Of a stretch of 33,433 nucleotides of DNA, positions 16,281 through 24,413 are shown one piece after another. Position numbers and translations under genes: made by a program. The stretch comes from Candidatus Poribacteria bacterium (GTDB taxonomy: Bacteria > Poribacteria > WGA-4E > WGA-3G). The stretch lies in assembly GCA_022819945.1 (NCBI GenBank), contig JAJEGI010000170.1, forward strand, positions 1-33,433, given 5' to 3'. Under the pieces are notes generated by a model that saw only the letters and a program-made list of their open reading frames with translations, was not told where the DNA came from and did no database searches. Each line of letters starts with the position of its first letter. The first letter of the stretch is position 1.

Positions 16281-17060
16281 GAAATCAAGGTTCGGATGTA
16301 ACGGATCATCGAGACGGACAAGATTGAGTCTTCCAATAATCTCTTTGCCGCGTCCCTGAATAATAGCACCCGGGCTTCCCTTCGGAAGCTGGGGTACACC
16401 GTTACCCAAAACCATATTCTCTGTTACATCTGACAACGAGGCATTGATATTCGCAACGCCTGCGCCTTCAACAAGTGAATCCAACCCAGCATGGTTCTGT
16501 CCGCGTCCCTGCAGGACACCTGCTCCGGAACCAAAAGCACCGCGTCCAGTACCAGCCCCTACGTTATCACCGATACCTGTGCCGACACTGCCTGTTGTTA
16601 CGCCACCGCCACGCAATCCTGCCGTAGGCAGCGCATCCGATGTCGTGGGCAGCACTGCTGCAGTTGACAACGCTTCCGTGGTGTCTTGCAGCACCGAAGG
16701 ACTATTTGAGACGTTAACGTGTTGCGTTTTCAGTGCAGCTGGCGAACCGGCTGTCAGTGGTGCAGTAGGTGCTGCAGTCATAGACGCCTTCGCCTGTCTT
16801 GTAAGCGTCGTGCGACGGGGTGTCGTCTCAGTTTGGGGTACGACCTGCAAATTAGGAGCTGGAGTCGCGACAACGACCGGTTTAGAAATCGGATCTCTCT
16901 GTGCAACTTCTGGTGGTGAAACAATGAAGAAACTCACATCAATAGCATCTTGTATTTTCTGCTGACTCGACGAGATAGCGACGTACCCTACAACGACTGC
17001 AAGGCAGACGTGTAGGACAAGTGAAACTATCCACGCGAGATGTGTCCGGCGCGATTTCAT
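16278..17060 (-). CDS. TonB-like N-terminal half of the interrupted DUF4159 gene
   Basis: The 260-residue half starts with a TonB-type cytoplasmic head and one membrane helix (HLAWIVSLVLHVCLAVVVGY, about 7-26). A long low-complexity Ala/Thr/Pro/Gly linker (about 60-230) then points into the periplasm. It ends IIGRLNLVRLDDPLHPNLDF before the TGA. GRLNLVRLDDP looks like the first strand of a DUF4159 domain, which continues in the same frame after the stop. The ATG has AGGAGG eight bases upstream and a TTGACA promoter. If the TGA ends translation, the product is an anchor with a linker and no folded domain, which would be odd. This supports a single protein with recoding, or a recent mutation. 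Confidence 0.8.
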   Translation of the reverse strand: MKSRRTHLAWIVSLVLHVCLAVVVGYVAISSSQQKIQDAIDVSFFIVSPPEVAQRDPISKPVVVATPAPNLQVVPQTETTPRRTTLTRQAKASMTAAPTAPLTAGSPAALKTQHVNVSNSPSVLQDTTEALSTAAVLPTTSDALPTAGLRGGGVTTGSVGTGIGDNVGAGTGRGAFGSGAGVLQGRGQNHAGLDSLVEGAGVANINASLSDVTENMVLGNGVPQLPKGSPGAIIQGRGKEIIGRLNLVRLDDPLHPNLDF

Positions 17061-17127
17061 GATACGCCCCTCCTGTATGGTTAAATATTCGCGCGTTTAA
17101 CGTTTGTTACATCTAATTTTATACTTG

Positions 17128-17156
17128 ATATTAACACTTCCTACATTATTTGTCAA
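17128..17156 (-). promoter_or_regulatory. Sigma70-type promoter of the TonB-like/DUF4159 gene
   Basis: TTGACA (17156-17151), a 17-base spacer and TAATAT (17133-17128) precede the gene by about 68 bases. A perfect 9-base inverted repeat (17155-17175, loop TCC) overlaps the -35 box and could be an operator. Confidence 0.55.
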
Positions 17157-17327
17157 GAAAAATTCCATTTTTCTTACGCAATATAGTTATTGGAGCAATT
17201 TTCATGCCAAAATTAACTCAGACCCAAAAAGCCGGTAAAAGAAGATATTCCGCTAATTCTCTCTGACAAAGCATTCTGTGCAGTCCAATTTCTGAACAGT
17301 ATTGTTCAAAAGCCGAATCCAAAAGGA

Positions 17328-19784
17328 TTACATACCAAACCAATACCGACATTTGATGAGAAAGATATTCTTTCCAGGATCCGTGAAACTGCTTCGTAAG
17401 CGATGTACGGGTCGAAACTCAAGGTCCGCTTCTCCAATATCTTCCAACGCAATCTCACGCGATTGAGACCAGACCAAAAATAGCGTGCTGCCCGGACGGA
17501 ATTCCCAGCGGAGGACAGTGTTGCCACGTAAGGCACGCATGTGGAAATCAGGATTTCGCTTCAGCGGATACGGTTTGAACTGATAGGACCTCGGCTCAAC
17601 CAATTCCTTGAAATTGGAAAAGTCGCCGATGGTAATAAAGGGTTGTACGTAGAACTGCAGACTTAAGGTTGGCGTAAAACTGATATTCGCGCGCGTCGTA
17701 AAGTCAAGTGTTTGCGCTGTCAATTCCCCATAGACGTAGTGTTTCTCAATTCGTCCGTTGATGTTCTCTTCAACTAACTCAACCCACTGTGCATCGTAAA
17801 TTCGGTAGCGATACATCGGTCCAATGCTCAACTCAATGTTCGACATAGGACGAATGTTCAGGCGAAGATTGATCTCTTTTTCAGAACTTTTGGTATCATC
17901 GTCCCATGCGAAGATCGGATTCAGTTCAAGCTGCACCATTTTACGACTGTCAGTCCTAAGTTGGGTAAAAATCCACCAACCCGCAGGATTCTTAATCAAC
18001 GTTCCGCCGCGCCGGACATCCTCATCCCGAAAAGACTCCAAATTCCGACCAACCCACAAGTCATACTCCCAATAGTTCTTCAGTCTGCCATCTGTCCATA
18101 TCTCGGAGTAGCGACCGATGCTAACGCCATCATAATTCCATTCTCGCCAACCGTAGAGACCTAAACTCACTTCTCGGAAAATACTGAAGGGTTGTTCTTT
18201 CTTAAACATGAGGTCATAGAACCACCGCATCATATCGCCGCGCTGTGTATATCCTACGTCATTTATGTCTAAGCTTGGGGAGCGAACATTAAAATCGGTA
18301 TGAAGCCGCCACCACCCACCCTGTTTATTAAATACAATATGTGCAAGATAACCTGACTTACGCGACCCAAGTTTTCCGGTTTGGCTTGCAGCGAACATTC
18401 CGCTTGTCTGGTACCGTTCCTTCGCAAACTTCAAGTTCCAGTCGAGTCCACCAACATACCCGGCATTGGAAGTTCTCCGATTTACCGATGTTGCTATCAG
18501 TCCAATACGAGAATTGCCTTCCAAAATGTCTTGTGTCACTCGACCCACAAAGTAATTCGTCAACGGCTCAACGAGATGATCACGGTTCTTGCCTTTTTCC
18601 TTAATCTGCGCATACTCCGGTGCCGTAACAGCCTCCATGATACCGAAAGAGGTGTTGCTGTTGGTTCTGCCAACGATTTTAGCAGCACCGAGAATTGTTG
18701 TCGCTTCCGGACGACTCAGTTCCGTGGTATCCTCTGGCACCTCAAAATGTCCGGGTTGTCGCCCGATGCGACGTGAGTAAAAGAATTGACTTTCTCCGGC
18801 TCCAAAGTTAAAAATGGATGACCCTTTGACAAAAAAGGGTCTCCGCTCCTCAAAATACTCTTCATAGGCAGAGAGATTTAAAGTGGCAGGGTCCGCCTCT
18901 ACTTGTCCAAAATCGGGGTTGATTGTGGCGTTGAGGGTTGTCCCCGTGGTAATCCCATACTGGACATCGCCCCCAACGTTCCCCCACAAATCCGTCCCGC
19001 TATCCAAGGTTGTCCTGCCCATCGCGTAGGGTATGAACTCAAAATGCCGAGATGGATGAATGTTCTCTATTCCTACCAGATCACCAAAATGCGATAGCCA
19101 CCCTGGATCACCCTTCTTAATCAAACGCCAGTGGGCACGCTCTTTTCTACGGCTAATTTCCCGTTCCACCTGGAGTCCCCACGTGTATTTGTCTTTCGAT
19201 GAAAAACGGAACATGTAAAATGGGATTCTACATTCTACCGCCCACCCGTTTTTGTGGATACGGGTTTTTGCTTCCCAGACGCCGTCCCACGCATTGTTCC
19301 AACCGTTCCAACCGCCGCCGCCAACAATACCATCTATGACAGAACCGGAAGGGTAGACGGTAAAAGAAAAGCCGCGCTGTCGGTTGTAGTGTGGATCAAG
19401 GATGATCTGGATTTTATCCGAGTCAACGTATTCGTCGCGTCTGACAAGACGGGAAACGATTTTATCGGGTTCGCTGTCGTAGCATATAATCCCAAAATAG
19501 ATTGCCTCGTCATCATAGGCAACTTGAAAGGTGGTGCGTTGGGAAGCGGGTTTGCCTTCGTCGGGATCGCGTTGGCGGAAACCCTCGTGGATGGGTGCGG
19601 TCTTCCAGATAGCGTCATCTAAAACGCCATCTAATTGGGGTGGTGTATCTTTGATTCGGATGGCAGTCGCAACTCTGTGAGGGGATTCTTCTTCGGTTTC
19701 AGCACTTGCTACGCTTTGGAGTTGCAAAGCAAGAAATACCGGTACCAACATCAAAGCGCGCCAAAATTCTGATTTAATTTTCAA
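17328..19784 (-). CDS. DUF5916 outer-membrane protein with carbohydrate-binding-like N-terminus
   Basis: The 818-residue protein starts with a signal peptide (to about SVASA, residue 28). A CBM9/DOMON-like beta-sandwich follows (about 40-230, with PQLDGVLDDAIWKTA and GWAVECRIPFYMFRF). The DUF5916 barrel region begins with INPDFGQVEADPATLNLSAY and YFEERRPFFVKGS and continues as alternating strands rich in aromatic residues. It ends in the aromatic tail RYWFGM, as expected for an outer-membrane beta-barrel. Family members are often annotated as carbohydrate-binding or TonB-dependent-receptor-like; transport or surface binding is inference. The start is a TTG with GAGG ten bases upstream, which keeps the Lys-rich signal n-region. 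It is separated from the TonB-like gene by a promoter-bearing gap. Confidence 0.87.
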   Translation of the reverse strand: MKIKSEFWRALMLVPVFLALQLQSVASAETEEESPHRVATAIRIKDTPPQLDGVLDDAIWKTAPIHEGFRQRDPDEGKPASQRTTFQVAYDDEAIYFGIICYDSEPDKIVSRLVRRDEYVDSDKIQIILDPHYNRQRGFSFTVYPSGSVIDGIVGGGGWNGWNNAWDGVWEAKTRIHKNGWAVECRIPFYMFRFSSKDKYTWGLQVEREISRRKERAHWRLIKKGDPGWLSHFGDLVGIENIHPSRHFEFIPYAMGRTTLDSGTDLWGNVGGDVQYGITTGTTLNATINPDFGQVEADPATLNLSAYEEYFEERRPFFVKGSSIFNFGAGESQFFYSRRIGRQPGHFEVPEDTTELSRPEATTILGAAKIVGRTNSNTSFGIMEAVTAPEYAQIKEKGKNRDHLVEPLTNYFVGRVTQDILEGNSRIGLIATSVNRRTSNAGYVGGLDWNLKFAKERYQTSGMFAASQTGKLGSRKSGYLAHIVFNKQGGWWRLHTDFNVRSPSLDINDVGYTQRGDMMRWFYDLMFKKEQPFSIFREVSLGLYGWREWNYDGVSIGRYSEIWTDGRLKNYWEYDLWVGRNLESFRDEDVRRGGTLIKNPAGWWIFTQLRTDSRKMVQLELNPIFAWDDDTKSSEKEINLRLNIRPMSNIELSIGPMYRYRIYDAQWVELVEENINGRIEKHYVYGELTAQTLDFTTRANISFTPTLSLQFYVQPFITIGDFSNFKELVEPRSYQFKPYPLKRNPDFHMRALRGNTVLRWEFRPGSTLFLVWSQSREIALEDIGEADLEFRPVHRLRSSFTDPGKNIFLIKCRYWFGM

Positions 19785-19869
19785 GTGCTTTGTGCCTCGG
19801 TTTTCTGTAGATTTGTTTATTTATCCATTGAAACCCGATTTGGACAAAAAACTTCAAAATTTCTGCGGG

Positions 19870-20340
19870 TTATTCAGCGACTTCCGCTCCACATTGCGGA
19901 CAGGTATCGCCCCACGTTGAACGCTTGCCTTCACCACAAACATCACAGGCACCGAGCGGAAATTCATCCGGTTTCGCGCGAGCACCGCCTTTCTTATAGG
20001 TGATGGTGCGCCACACCGTCTCACCATCTTCTTCATAGCAGAACCAGATGCCTTCTTTTCTACCGTCTGCAGAACTACCATCATGTTCTCGGTAGGGACC
20101 GCCCCATTTGCGGTTTCCGTTCTCATAATAGCATACGTACTCGCCTTCATTCTTACCATCACGGAACGAGGCCTCACTCGCTTTGTTCCCATTTTTGTGA
20201 TATTGGATCCAAAGCCCCTCTTTTTTGCCCTCAATGTAGCGACCTTCGCTCCGCTTATTGCCGTTTGCGTAATAGGTAACCCAATAGCCATGCTTTTTGC
20301 CATCAACCATTTCACCAGTATCTCGTGAACTTGCCATCAT
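19870..20340 (-). CDS. YwqK/MORN-like repeat protein with C-terminal zinc ribbon, copy 1
   Basis: The 156-residue protein is built from about five 22-24-residue repeats of the form G.W..YY.NGNK.SEG.Y (residues 10-120), as in YwqK-type MORN-like proteins. It ends with a four-cysteine zinc ribbon, CDVCGEG...CPQCGAE (about 131-153). There is no signal peptide. Some YwqK proteins are annotated as antitoxins, but no toxin partner is seen here, so that role should not be assumed. GAGGTG lies before two adjacent ATGs, and either may be used. A close paralogue of identical length is at 25304-25774. It is next to an HhH protein gene on the same strand. Confidence 0.8.
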   Translation of the reverse strand: MMASSRDTGEMVDGKKHGYWVTYYANGNKRSEGRYIEGKKEGLWIQYHKNGNKASEASFRDGKNEGEYVCYYENGNRKWGGPYREHDGSSADGRKEGIWFCYEEDGETVWRTITYKKGGARAKPDEFPLGACDVCGEGKRSTWGDTCPQCGAEVAE

Positions 20341-20387
20341 TTCACCTCTTGTGCGGAATAGAAATGTCTGTTTGTTAGGAATGTCAG

Positions 20388-20849
20388 TTACAAATTTTCA
20401 TTAAGGTATCCGTTAAAATTTTCTATCGTTTTCTTACCGATGCCTTTGATGCCTTTCAACTTACCTTCATCAATTGCTGTTCGGAGTGATAGGAGGCTGT
20501 CAATGCCTGCCTCCTGATACAGAAGTTTAATCGTTTTAGCACCGAGTCCTGGGATAGGCAGAAGCTCAACAATCGTCTGCGGGATGTCACTCGCGTACTC
20601 CTGCAACTTTGAGCATGTTCCGGTTTCAACGTATTCAGTGATGATTGTAGCAACTATATCTCCAACACCCGGAATCTCCTCTTTCAACCGTCCTTGAGCG
20701 ACCAGTTCCGTCACAGATGCCTCCATACGAGAAATTGTATACGCTAAACGCGGGTAGCGCGCTGCGTGGTCTTCCGGGTAGTCAGCGACAATCAGAATAG
20801 TGTGGAGTTCCATCAATTTCTGTGCGATTTCATCATTGGTCAGTCCCAC
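20388..20849 (-). CDS. Stand-alone HhH protein resembling the N-terminal region of family X DNA polymerase, copy 1
   Basis: The 153-residue protein matches the helical first part of PolX-type polymerases but has no polymerase domain. Three helix-hairpin-helix elements are visible: EIPGVGDIVATII, PIPGLGAKTIKLLY and GIKGIGKKTIENF. The LVAQGRLKEE and ETGTCSKLQEY stretches also follow the PolX pattern. In PolX this region binds DNA without sequence preference and, in some members, has 5'-deoxyribose-phosphate lyase activity. The arginine-rich FRVRAYR segment common there is replaced by YPEDHAARYPRLAY. It lies 47 bases upstream of YwqK copy 1. A paralogue is encoded at 29709-30227. Confidence 0.8.
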   Translation of the reverse strand: MGLTNDEIAQKLMELHTILIVADYPEDHAARYPRLAYTISRMEASVTELVAQGRLKEEIPGVGDIVATIITEYVETGTCSKLQEYASDIPQTIVELLPIPGLGAKTIKLLYQEAGIDSLLSLRTAIDEGKLKGIKGIGKKTIENFNGYLNENL

Positions 20850-20888
20850 GGTATCACCTCACTTCGTTGTTTCAATTAAAGAATTTTC

Positions 20889-20909
20889 GGGCATCCACAA
20901 GGGATGCCC
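20889..20909 (-). terminator. Hairpin after the LamG gene
   Basis: GGGCATCC and GGATGCCC pair perfectly around a 5-base loop, 35 bases beyond the LamG stop. A short GAAAATTCTTT tract follows on the minus strand. It is a probable terminator, or a copy of a dispersed hairpin repeat of the GGGCATCC...GGATGCCC kind. Confidence 0.5.
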
Positions 20910-20944
20910 TACAACCTTAGAAAGTCGCGATTTGAAGATCACTC

Positions 20945-21718
20945 CTACCGTTTGATGTTACCCCAAGTCGTTGTTAATCTGCCAACAGGTGAAACATCAA
21001 GAGCCTTCTCCAGTCCTTCCTCCATAACAGTAGCTAGGTCATCTTCGCTGAGAGGGGCATTGAAGATAGCGATTTCGTCAAGGACACCCTTGAAATCCCA
21101 TCCTGCGCCACCTTTCCAGCGGGTTAACCAGATCGAACCCCCATCGTGTTGCTGACTGAAAGACGGTTCGCCTACGTCTAAATCCGCGACGATCTCGCCA
21201 TTGACATAGAGGGCAAGCGTCTTACCGTCGTGTGTTAAGGCGACAAAACTCCACTCCTCCATCTCCCATTCCCCGCCCCGGACTTGGCTGTTATCTATCC
21301 CACCGTTAAACAGAAAACTGCCGTAGAAGTCGGTTGGACCGATAAGGATATTTGGATTGTGCCAATCCCTTTCTATGAGTCGGACGTGGGGACCGGAAGG
21401 GTTGCCAAGCGGTTTCACCCAGAGCAGATACGTAAATCCGTCGAGGAAGTCGTCCGTAGTCTTGCTCGCCGGGATAACCACATGATTGCTCCCATCGAAT
21501 TCGATGCCCATGCCTTCTTTGCCTTCGACTCGTTTGGCATCAACAATTTCCCCGTCATTGCCGTTCGGAGAGGAATCTTTAACCGTCCCCCCCTTTCCTT
21601 GATCAAAGTGCCACATACCCATCAGAGATTCTGGGTCGATTTCTGATATGCTTTCCTGAATCCATATCCCTGAAATAAAGAGCACCGTTATAGCGATTAA
21701 AGCACTTATAACTCTCAT
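20945..21718 (-). CDS. Secreted LamG/concanavalin A-like protein
   Basis: The 257-residue protein has an N-terminal signal or anchor segment (VISALIAITVLFISGIWI) and one LamG-type beta-sandwich (about 35-235). Typical features are GMWHFDQGKGGTVKDSSPNGNDG, IEFDGSNHVVIP, FTYLLWVKP, WSFVALTHDGKTLALYVNGE and FKGVLDEIAIFNAPLSEDDL. It ends VGRLTTTWGNIK, a tail I associate with secreted proteins of Poribacteria-like genomes. The domain usually binds glycans or proteins outside the cell. AGGAGG lies nine bases before the chosen internal ATG and falls inside the longer frame, which fixes the start. It appears to be monocistronic, with a hairpin downstream. Confidence 0.85.
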   Translation of the reverse strand: MRVISALIAITVLFISGIWIQESISEIDPESLMGMWHFDQGKGGTVKDSSPNGNDGEIVDAKRVEGKEGMGIEFDGSNHVVIPASKTTDDFLDGFTYLLWVKPLGNPSGPHVRLIERDWHNPNILIGPTDFYGSFLFNGGIDNSQVRGGEWEMEEWSFVALTHDGKTLALYVNGEIVADLDVGEPSFSQQHDGGSIWLTRWKGGAGWDFKGVLDEIAIFNAPLSEDDLATVMEEGLEKALDVSPVGRLTTTWGNIKR

Positions 21719-21841
21719 CGTTTGTAACCTCCTATTCAAATCATGCATTCAGTTCAGAAGAATATTCACATAAAGATAGATGCGGATCTCGTCGTTGTCA
21801 AGGGGTCTTGTGCCTTTCATTAGGAACCTTTCTGACTAATT

Positions 21842-22069
21842 CTAAAAGGGTCCACTTTGCGGACATCCGATCATATTTGTAACAATGGCACCTGCGAATA
21901 TAAAAAGCAAATCCCAAAGTGTAAAATCGTTTACAAGGAGAGACATCTCCCACTTATATCTAAAATGAATCACACACACCATATACCCCAAGGCGATGAA
22001 AAAGATTAGGGTTCGTCCCATATTAAGTCTCTCATGAAAAACAAGTAAAGGCCCTATGGATTTGTTCAC
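21842..22069 (-). CDS. Small membrane protein (hypothetical)
   Basis: The 75-residue protein has two hydrophobic helices (about 19-36 and 52-67) and no recognised motif. The start is a GTG that overlaps the upstream gene's TGA (GTGA, 22066-22069), so its translation is probably coupled to that gene. The overlap is the main evidence that it is real. Confidence 0.5.
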   Translation of the reverse strand: MNKSIGPLLVFHERLNMGRTLIFFIALGYMVCVIHFRYKWEMSLLVNDFTLWDLLFIFAGAIVTNMIGCPQSGPF

Positions 22070-22320
22070 CCTTGATCTGGATCGTTTAATTCAAATTCGT
22101 CTGCAGCCTCTCTTGCTCTTTTTAAATCTGCCTCACACTCCCTTAGAATTTCGAGTTCAGAGTAGTGTGTTACATCTATTTCACCAAACCTTCTTAAACA
22201 TTCCCAAATAAGTCCGACTTGTGTGGATGTCCCTTTTAATTCTACACCCAACATTTGAAGCCGCTTACCTGTTTCCGGATCACCAAGTCTGTCTGATAGG
22301 CACAATGTAACTGTTTTCAT
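22066..22320 (-). CDS. Small soluble protein (hypothetical)
   Basis: This 84-residue, Glu/Arg-rich protein is not recognised. A mostly helical second half (ELEILRECEADLKRAREAADEF) could form a short coiled coil. No signal peptide or membrane segment is present, and the Shine-Dalgarno site is weak. It overlaps the small membrane protein gene by four bases, which suggests that the two act together. Confidence 0.5.
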   Translation of the reverse strand: MKTVTLCLSDRLGDPETGKRLQMLGVELKGTSTQVGLIWECLRRFGEIDVTHYSELEILRECEADLKRAREAADEFELNDPDQG

Positions 22321-22399
22321 TAAACACTTCGGGCCGGAACCTTTGCTCTTTAGAGTAGGAAGGAAAACCCGCCTCCTTTGTTATCGCGAGTAGAGTTTG

Positions 22400-22840
22400 T
22401 TAGGGGTTTACGATCCGCTGTTGTTTGAGCATTTCGATTTCCTGTGTGAGGGTTTCAATCTGCTTTTCAAGGATCTCGTCTTTTCTGCTGCGCTTGTTTG
22501 CTAAGATGCCCCATATCGTTGCCCCGATGGCGAGAATCGCTAAAGGGATACCGATGCAGGCAATGATAATGTTATTTTGTCTGTCAAAATTTTTTTGAAT
22601 ATTGTCAAAATCCTGCTGAACATCGCCAAAGCCGTTATTGACGGTTTCTTTTAGATGTGTGACTTCTGTTTTTACGATTGCCCCGTCAGTTTTAAGTGTC
22701 ACGATGTCGGTTTTGATAGGCTTGATTTCCTCTTGAAGAATCAAGCGAATCTTGTCAAGGTCCGTATCGGTTAACGCTGCGAGCACTGGTGCCGCGAACG
22801 CGAACGTACATAAGAGTGTCATCACGAGAATCGTTTTCAT
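22400..22840 (-). CDS. Secreted/membrane coiled-coil protein (hypothetical)
   Basis: The 146-residue protein has a signal peptide (MKTILVMTLLCTFAFAAPVLA), a periplasmic coiled-coil stretch with repeated TDIVTLKTDG / VKTEVTHLKETV heptads (about 30-85), one membrane helix (NIIIACIGIPLAILAIGATIWGI, about 90-112) and a second coiled coil (KDEILEKQIETLTQEIEMLKQQ) on the far side. This resembles small bitopic proteins that oligomerise through the coils. AGGAG lies seven bases before the ATG. No function can be assigned. Confidence 0.72.
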   Translation of the reverse strand: MKTILVMTLLCTFAFAAPVLAALTDTDLDKIRLILQEEIKPIKTDIVTLKTDGAIVKTEVTHLKETVNNGFGDVQQDFDNIQKNFDRQNNIIIACIGIPLAILAIGATIWGILANKRSRKDEILEKQIETLTQEIEMLKQQRIVNP

Positions 22841-22937
22841 GAGGTGTCTCCTTTTGGAGATAGTAAACCATATTTGTGCTTGTGTGTCAATCGCTATTTT
22901 TTACACTATTTTGCGGCGGTTCCTAATTTGAGACTTG

Positions 22938-24413
22938 CTATTTCAGCACGCCTTGTGCTTTCAATCGTGAAATCAGTTCTGCTTGCGTCCCTTTACCCTT
23001 TGTTGAATTGCACGCAGCACAAAGCAGTTGTAGGTTCTCTATATGGTCAGTGCCACCTCCGCTTTGTGGTGTGATATGGTCTACTGTCAAGTTACGATAA
23101 TGGAACGGATATTGACACCCATTGCATTTGCCTTGCTGCCGACCAAATAACTCGGGTTTGTGCGTTTGGTACCTCGGTAAACGCCTCTGAATATCTATTT
23201 CCGCGGCGTTGTCCGTCCGTTTCGGTGCGTCTTTGCGAACAATCACATCTGCCAACGGGTTGAATAAATTAGCGGCTTTGTTGACCTCATCCGACAATCG
23301 TAGCTTTGTGATGTCCTCAGCATCAGGTGATATGTCTATGCCAACCCATTTCCGGTGTAAACGCTCTGCTGCGACACACGCTGTGGCACACCCACAGAAC
23401 GGGTCTAATACCGTGTCCCCTTCGTTTGATGACGCTTTGATGATGCGTTCCAAGAGTGCGAGAGGCTTTTGCGTCGGATAGCCAGTGTCTTCTTTGCCCT
23501 TTACAGGTGGCGTATCAAGAACCAAGTCACCTGCGACAACACCGGGCATCGCAGATAAATACTTCTTCCATCGCGGTCTCCCTATTTTACCTTTGGGCCA
23601 GTGCAGCAGTCCAGCATCATCAAGAGCTTCACATTTTGCGAGTTGGTCGAGCACTTCATAATTATCTGGTAACAGTACCTGTGCAGAAGCAGGAAACTTG
23701 CTGCGAGTCGGTGGTGCCCATGCCCGACCGGGAGGCGGTTCAATGCCTTTCAATGGCATATAAGCTTCTCTGCTGCCTGCTTTGCCACCCGATAAATCAA
23801 CTGTTCCGTATTTACCATGTTTGTCCCGACCTCGAAAAGTCTTCCGTATATATTCATCGTCATAGGGAGCATATTGTTGATTCCAAGTTGCACCATTCGA
23901 CTTGATATAGTAAAGAATTCGGTCAGTGTTTACCGCGTAGCGTTTCGCCAAGGATTTTGTCGATGTCCGCTTCCAAATCACCTCATTCCGAAAGTTATCA
24001 CTCCCGAACAGCGAGTCCATCAAGGCTTTTAGATAATGGCTTGCAGTTGGATCACAGTGTAGATAGATGCTACCTGTCGGTTTCAAAATACGGTGCATCT
24101 CAAACAATCGGACCGCCATTGCCGTTAGGTATATCCTCATAGACTTGTCATAGACGACTTCAGACACTTGGATTATCTGATACAATTCCTCGTGTTCATC
24201 AGCGATCACCCCGTGCCATTCGTATTTGATGTCCTCGTCGGTCCAGATGTCTTTGAATTCTGCGCCTTCTGCTGGCGAACCGATCGGTGCTTTCCACTGT
24301 TTACCCGATTTAAAGGGCGGATCCAAATAAATCAGGTCAATTGTATCCGAATCCATGCCGCGCATAATGTCAAGATTGTCAGCGATAAAAAGCGTTCGGT
24401 TCTCAAAATTCAT
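22938..24413 (-). CDS. DNA adenine/cytosine-N4 methyltransferase fused to an HNH nuclease domain
   Basis: The 491-residue protein has a class-beta DNA methyltransferase first: catalytic DPPF (31-34) near the N-terminus, GSIYLHCDPTASHYLKALMD, then the AdoMet motif DPFCGCATACVAAERLHRKWVGIDI (337-361). Class beta enzymes methylate N6-adenine or N4-cytosine. An HNH domain follows (about 425-475): zinc pairs C430-x2-C433 and C465-x2-C468, the DH pair (445-446) and N460. Methyltransferase and nuclease in one chain could act as a compact restriction-modification enzyme. Alternatively, the HNH may be inactive or involved in target contact. No separate restriction or specificity gene is adjacent. The ATG lies at 24413 with a gap of about 400 bases upstream. 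Confidence 0.92.
   Translation of the reverse strand: MNFENRTLFIADNLDIMRGMDSDTIDLIYLDPPFKSGKQWKAPIGSPAEGAEFKDIWTDEDIKYEWHGVIADEHEELYQIIQVSEVVYDKSMRIYLTAMAVRLFEMHRILKPTGSIYLHCDPTASHYLKALMDSLFGSDNFRNEVIWKRTSTKSLAKRYAVNTDRILYYIKSNGATWNQQYAPYDDEYIRKTFRGRDKHGKYGTVDLSGGKAGSREAYMPLKGIEPPPGRAWAPPTRSKFPASAQVLLPDNYEVLDQLAKCEALDDAGLLHWPKGKIGRPRWKKYLSAMPGVVAGDLVLDTPPVKGKEDTGYPTQKPLALLERIIKASSNEGDTVLDPFCGCATACVAAERLHRKWVGIDISPDAEDITKLRLSDEVNKAANLFNPLADVIVRKDAPKRTDNAAEIDIQRRLPRYQTHKPELFGRQQGKCNGCQYPFHYRNLTVDHITPQSGGGTDHIENLQLLCAACNSTKGKGTQAELISRLKAQGVLK

Noticed and set aside
17204..17400. Plus-strand open frames, including a 20-codon one with GGAG before its ATG and a longer one running into 17400
   Set aside because: The first stops after 20 codons. 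The longer frame has no proper start and its end is the shadow of the DUF5916 gene on the other strand.
19870..20849. YwqK-like and HhH genes as a toxin-antitoxin pair
   Set aside because: The HhH protein resembles a DNA-binding region rather than a toxin. The second copies of the two genes are about 4 kb apart with other genes between them.
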